From assembly GCA_902791475.1 (NCBI GenBank), contig CADAWC010000001.1, forward strand, positions 1 through 64,000: a stretch of DNA of 64,000 nt. The letters are read 5' to 3'. Positions 61,098 to 64,000 of this stretch are shown here, piece by piece. How positions within the stretch are numbered: position 1 is the first letter of the stretch; each line of letters begins with the position of its first letter. Origin of the DNA: Fibrobacter succinogenes. GTDB lineage: Bacteria > Fibrobacterota > Fibrobacteria > Fibrobacterales > Fibrobacteraceae. Below the pieces are notes generated by a model. That model had not been told where the DNA came from. It saw only the letters and a program-made list of their open reading frames with translations, and made no database searches. Made by a program: the position numbers and the translations under genes.

Positions 61098-61853
61098 CTA
61101 AAAATTATCGTCTCTATCGAACATATGCGTCACGAATTCAGTCACGAGCGTCACGTAAGCGTCCTCACTGAAAATCGGCTTCTGCATCAAGTCAATCGCT
61201 TCTTGAGAGAGCTTTCCCGTCGTAGCTAGTTCGGCACCGCCCTTGCGGTATTTTTCACGGAGCATGTTCAAACGACGCGGACCGCCACGGTGGTCGAGCG
61301 CGCGCATCTGCGGGCAGGCAATAAGCGTGTAACCCTCGTGCCCGAGGATGATGTCGAACTGCTTGCGGATCGGTTCATAAACTACGTCGATGTCCATCCA
61401 GGCGCAGCTCGAAAGCAAAATAATCTTCTGCCCTTCTTTCTGAAACTGCAGCCCGTGCAAGTGCGAATTCATCGCATTGGCGCCTTCCTTGAGCTTCTGG
61501 CCCATGTACGGGTGGACCATGCCCACGATGCGGTCCATCAGGACCTTCATCTGCCCAGGAATGCTGAACAGGAACAGCGGAAAACTCCAGATGACAATAT
61601 CCGAATTGATGAGCTTTTCGCGGATCATCGGCACGTCGTCGTCCTTCATAAAGCACGAACCGTCCTCGCGCCCCCAGCAACTGAGGCAACCGCGGCAGGG
61701 CTTGATATGCATTCTATCGATAAAGATGTACTCGGTCTCGTAGTCGCCGTTCTGCTCCAGCCCTTCGACAAAAGCCTTCGTCGGGATGAGAGTGCCACTG
61801 CGTTCATTCTTCGGGCTTGCGACCATTACGAGGATTTTCTTTTTTTCTGCCAT
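61098..61853 (-). CDS. Flavodoxin-like NAD(P)H-dependent reductase
   Basis: A 251-residue protein of the NADPH-dependent FMN reductase / multimeric flavodoxin (WrbA-like) family. It shows the FMN-phosphate loop MVASPKNERSGTLIPTKAFVEGL, a CRGCLSCWGREDGSC cysteine pattern found in this family, and SDIVIWSFPLFLFSIPGQMKVLMDRI. The C-terminal half (about 150-251) is unusual and lacks known motifs. The role is probably quinone or nitro-compound reduction; the substrate is unknown. Single gene, no operon partner. Confidence 0.85.
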   Translation of the reverse strand: MAEKKKILVMVASPKNERSGTLIPTKAFVEGLEQNGDYETEYIFIDRMHIKPCRGCLSCWGREDGSCFMKDDDVPMIREKLINSDIVIWSFPLFLFSIPGQMKVLMDRIVGMVHPYMGQKLKEGANAMNSHLHGLQFQKEGQKIILLSSCAWMDIDVVYEPIRKQFDIILGHEGYTLIACPQMRALDHRGGPRRLNMLREKYRKGGAELATTGKLSQEAIDLMQKPIFSEDAYVTLVTEFVTHMFDRDDNF

Positions 61854-61953
61854 GGGCGCAAATTTAGAAAAATTGTGGAGAGGATTGTTCCACTACTTGT
61901 GTGATTCTGTTGAATGTTTGATGTGCTACAATATCCTTTTTAATTTGATACCT

Positions 61954-61981
61954 TTGAAATTCCCTACTATGATGCTATTTT
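61954..61981 (+). promoter_or_regulatory. Promoter of the first terminal CotH gene
   Basis: TTGAAA (61954-61959) and TATTTT (61976-61981) are 16 bases apart. The same layout occurs before the next CotH gene (63408-63435). Confidence 0.55.
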
Positions 61982-62063
61982 TGGGGAATACTTGGTAAGG
62001 TTGGATATGAATAGGTGATTCTATAACAGCCTTGTTTCGCTTTTTGTTTTTCTAAGTACCTTT

Positions 62064-63389
62064 TTGTGGATTGCTTCTTTTTGCGCCTGTAGCAATAAAG
62101 TCCTAGATGTGGAAGCCGAAGGTCAAGCGGAACTTGCAGATGATGATCTTTCTTTGAGCGTGAAAAACTCTTTGGTAAGCGAGGGCTCTTCAAAGAGCTC
62201 CTATCCGAGTTCGTTTAAGCCTAATGATAAGGAATACCCCTATGCTGGCATTCCGCGCGTTGTGATTGAAACGGAATATCGCCAAGTAATCAATGATCGC
62301 GAAACTGAAATCCCTGCTAAGCTACAAATCTGGGGAGAGAACGAATCTGAAAGTGAAATAATGGATTTGACGATAAGAGGGAGAGGGAATACAAGTTGGA
62401 CCGATGTTCCCAAAAAAAGCTATAAAATAGAATTTGAAAAGAAACAGTCGGTACTGGGTATGCCCAAAGACAAGGACTGGGCGCTTATTGCAAATTATTA
62501 TGACAAGTCTTTGATGCGAAATTTTATTTCGTATCGTTTGTCTGCTGCTCTTGGGGCTTATTATGCACCGCGGTGCGAATTTGCTGAGTTGTATTTAAAC
62601 GGAAAGTATTTGGGAGTGTATTTGTTGACGGAGACAATAAAGATTGGAAAGAACAGAGTAAATATTCCGAAGGATGATTATTCGTATATTGTCGAAGTTG
62701 ATGGAAAGTATAAAACAGGCGAACAGGTTGTTTTTTCGGATGTTCTAAAAAATAATACAAAAGGGAAGCCTTTTAGAATTCATGATCCGAAGAATGCTTC
62801 AGAGGCTGCTTTAAATACTATTCAAAATCACATTCAAAATTTTGAAAATTTTTTGAAGACAATTAAATCAGGGAAAAAGAACGATATAGAAGATTGGATA
62901 GATGTTGAAGAATCTGTAAAGCATTATTGGGTTCAAGAGCTTGCGAAAAATCCTGATGCTGAATTTTATACAAGTGTCTATTTTTCATGGATTAAAGGTG
63001 AGTTGATACGAATGGGACCGGTGTGGGATTTTGATTTGGCCTTTGGTAATCATGTTAATACGAATATTAATTTGAGTGATGGATGGCATCTTCGTACAAA
63101 ATATTGGAATGATTATCTGTTTAAGAGTGATGAGTATATTAAAAGTGTAAATCAGTTTTGGAATTTAAAACGTGATGAATTTGGAGCTGTATTGGATTCT
63201 ATTGATGCAAAAAGAGCTTTTTTATCCAAAGCTGCAAAAAATAATTTTAAACGATGGAATGTTTTGAAAAATACTTCTATTGATTTGTGGAAAGGTAAGG
63301 CCTTTAGTTCTTATGATGATGCTTTAAGCAATTTGAAAAATTGGCTGTCGAAAAGAATTCAATGGATTGATTCCGAAGTCAAAAAATAG
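62064..63389 (+). CDS. CotH-kinase lipoprotein with a stop in its expected signal peptide
   Basis: A CotH family protein (441 codons from the TTG at 62064). The CotH domain begins GIPRVVIETEYRQVINDRET, with IRGRGNTSWTDVPKKSYKIEF, and carries the metal site PVWDFDLAFGN. The lipobox is FCACSNKVLDVEAE. By alignment with the next gene the natural start is the ATG at 62007, but codon 4 is TGA (62016-62018); between this stop and 62064 no ATG or GTG lies in frame. The TTG start would leave only eight residues before the lipid Cys, too short for export. It may be a recent pseudogene. The coding region is AT-rich. Confidence 0.65.
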   Translation: MWIASFCACSNKVLDVEAEGQAELADDDLSLSVKNSLVSEGSSKSSYPSSFKPNDKEYPYAGIPRVVIETEYRQVINDRETEIPAKLQIWGENESESEIMDLTIRGRGNTSWTDVPKKSYKIEFEKKQSVLGMPKDKDWALIANYYDKSLMRNFISYRLSAALGAYYAPRCEFAELYLNGKYLGVYLLTETIKIGKNRVNIPKDDYSYIVEVDGKYKTGEQVVFSDVLKNNTKGKPFRIHDPKNASEAALNTIQNHIQNFENFLKTIKSGKKNDIEDWIDVEESVKHYWVQELAKNPDAEFYTSVYFSWIKGELIRMGPVWDFDLAFGNHVNTNINLSDGWHLRTKYWNDYLFKSDEYIKSVNQFWNLKRDEFGAVLDSIDAKRAFLSKAAKNNFKRWNVLKNTSIDLWKGKAFSSYDDALSNLKNWLSKRIQWIDSEVKK

Positions 63390-63407
63390 AATTCGATTTT
63401 TTACACC

Positions 63408-63435
63408 TTTAAAAGTCCCTATAAAAAGCTATTTT
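63408..63435 (+). promoter_or_regulatory. Promoter of the second terminal CotH gene
   Basis: TTTAAA (63408-63413) and TATTTT (63430-63435) are 16 bases apart, embedded in a block similar to 61948-61982, showing that the promoter was duplicated with the gene. Confidence 0.55.
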
Positions 63436-63457
63436 TGATACGTAGTAGGAATATTAT

Positions 63458-64000
63458 ATGAGTTGGATTGATTATAGTAGAAATCTTCCGTATCTGTTTG
63501 TTAATTGCATGGCTTTGGCTGTGAGTTTTTTTAGTGCTTGTAGTAATAGCGTACTTGATGTAGAGGCTGAAGAACAAGGTGCTTTGACCAAAATCTCGCA
63601 GGATGAATCTTCATCTAGTATAGAGTCCTCATCTTCAAAAGCTAAAAGTAGTTCGCCATTGCTGCTCGAATATCCGGAATCCTTTAAACCCAATGATAAT
63701 GAATTCCCTTATGCAGGAATCCCGCGTATTGTGATTGAAACCGAATATCGTAAGGCTATCGAAGACCGCGAGACTGAAATCCCTGCTAAAATGCAGATTT
63801 GGGGTGAAAACAAATCCGAAAGCGAAATAATGAATTTGGTTATTCGGGGAAGAGGGAATAGCTCATGGTCATATCCCAAGAAACCCTATACAATAAAATT
63901 TGAAAAAAAACAATCTTTTCTTGGTTTGCCTGAAGCAAAAAAATGGGTGATGCTGGCTAATTATCGAGATAGAACGTTGATTCGAAATGCAGTAGCTTTT
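63458..64000 (+). CDS. CotH-kinase lipoprotein, partial at window end
   Basis: The frame is open from the ATG at 63458 (AGGA upstream) to base 64000, giving 181 codons with no stop. The signal peptide ends in FFSAC (Cys at about 28), followed by NSVLDVEAE as in the preceding gene, a Ser-rich linker (about 46-65) and the start of a CotH domain (GIPRIVIETEYRKAIEDRET, IRGRGNSSWSYPKKPYTIKF). It is a tandem paralogue of the 62064 gene, with an intact N-terminus where the other has a stop. Confidence 0.85.
   Translation, partial: MSWIDYSRNLPYLFVNCMALAVSFFSACSNSVLDVEAEEQGALTKISQDESSSSIESSSSKAKSSSPLLLEYPESFKPNDNEFPYAGIPRIVIETEYRKAIEDRETEIPAKMQIWGENKSESEIMNLVIRGRGNSSWSYPKKPYTIKFEKKQSFLGLPEAKKWVMLANYRDRTLIRNAVAF

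Noticed and set aside
1..64000. CRISPR array, prophage or insertion sequence
   Set aside because: Repeats in the window are short, dispersed, palindromic and without regular spacers; no transposase, integrase, Cas or phage gene was recognised.

Overview
The window looks like a chromosomal segment of a Fibrobacter-like bacterium. The main clues are FISUMP-domain lipoproteins (Fibrobacter succinogenes major paralogous domain), TIGR02147-family proteins, several CotH-kinase lipoproteins, a bacterial geranylgeranylglyceryl-phosphate synthase (typical of the FCB superphylum) and many short dispersed intergenic repeats. No rRNA, tRNA, transposase, phage gene or CRISPR array was seen. All assignments were made by reading the sequence; no database search was run.

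Layout. (1) 1-6.1 kb: two TIGR02147 cassettes. The first is paired with an intact FISUMP lipoprotein; the partner of the second has shrunk to a 38-codon stump. A GGGP synthase and a small FISUMP lipoprotein follow. (2) 6.2-13.2 kb: a tightly packed run of a small membrane protein, an ABC exporter (ATPase plus permease), two successive PilT-like ATPases with degraded active sites, and a patatin-like domain joined to an outer-membrane barrel. (3) 13.4-20.2 kb: MltG, a small secreted protein, AzlCD, then BatA and BatB separated by an inverted, catalytically degenerate GGDEF gene. (4) 20.2-30.1 kb: a candidate structured ncRNA, an M16-like lipoprotein without the zinc motif, a TrmH-type methyltransferase, an MlaD protein, HPr and enzyme I, a Slt-type lytic transglycosylase and a DMT transporter. 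(5) 30.1-35.4 kb: two tandem LTD/CotH lipoproteins. The duplication left a copy of the end of the DMT gene between them.

(6) 35.5-55.8 kb: a capsule or exopolysaccharide locus made of two convergent gene runs. The plus-strand run has UDP-glucose dehydrogenase, three glycosyltransferases, a Wzy-like polymerase, an FrhB-like Fe-S protein and a polysaccharide pyruvyl transferase. The minus-strand run reads from a Wzc-type tyrosine kinase through a Wzx flippase, two DegT-type aminotransferases alternating with two ATP-grasp ligases, an opine-dehydrogenase-family enzyme, a GT2, a heparosan-type glucuronyl C5-epimerase and an Alg14/Alg13 pair. Together these suggest a uronic-acid polymer that may contain iduronate, with pyruvyl and amino-acid or opine-like substituents. 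This is the best candidate for an undescribed system. The initiating sugar-phosphate transferase and the Wza exporter are not in the window.

(7) 55.9-64 kb: SppA fused to a barrel-like N-terminus, a DUF21/CBS protein, rplM-rpsI, a flavodoxin-like reductase, and two tandem CotH lipoproteins. The first has an in-frame stop in its expected signal peptide; the second runs off the window end.
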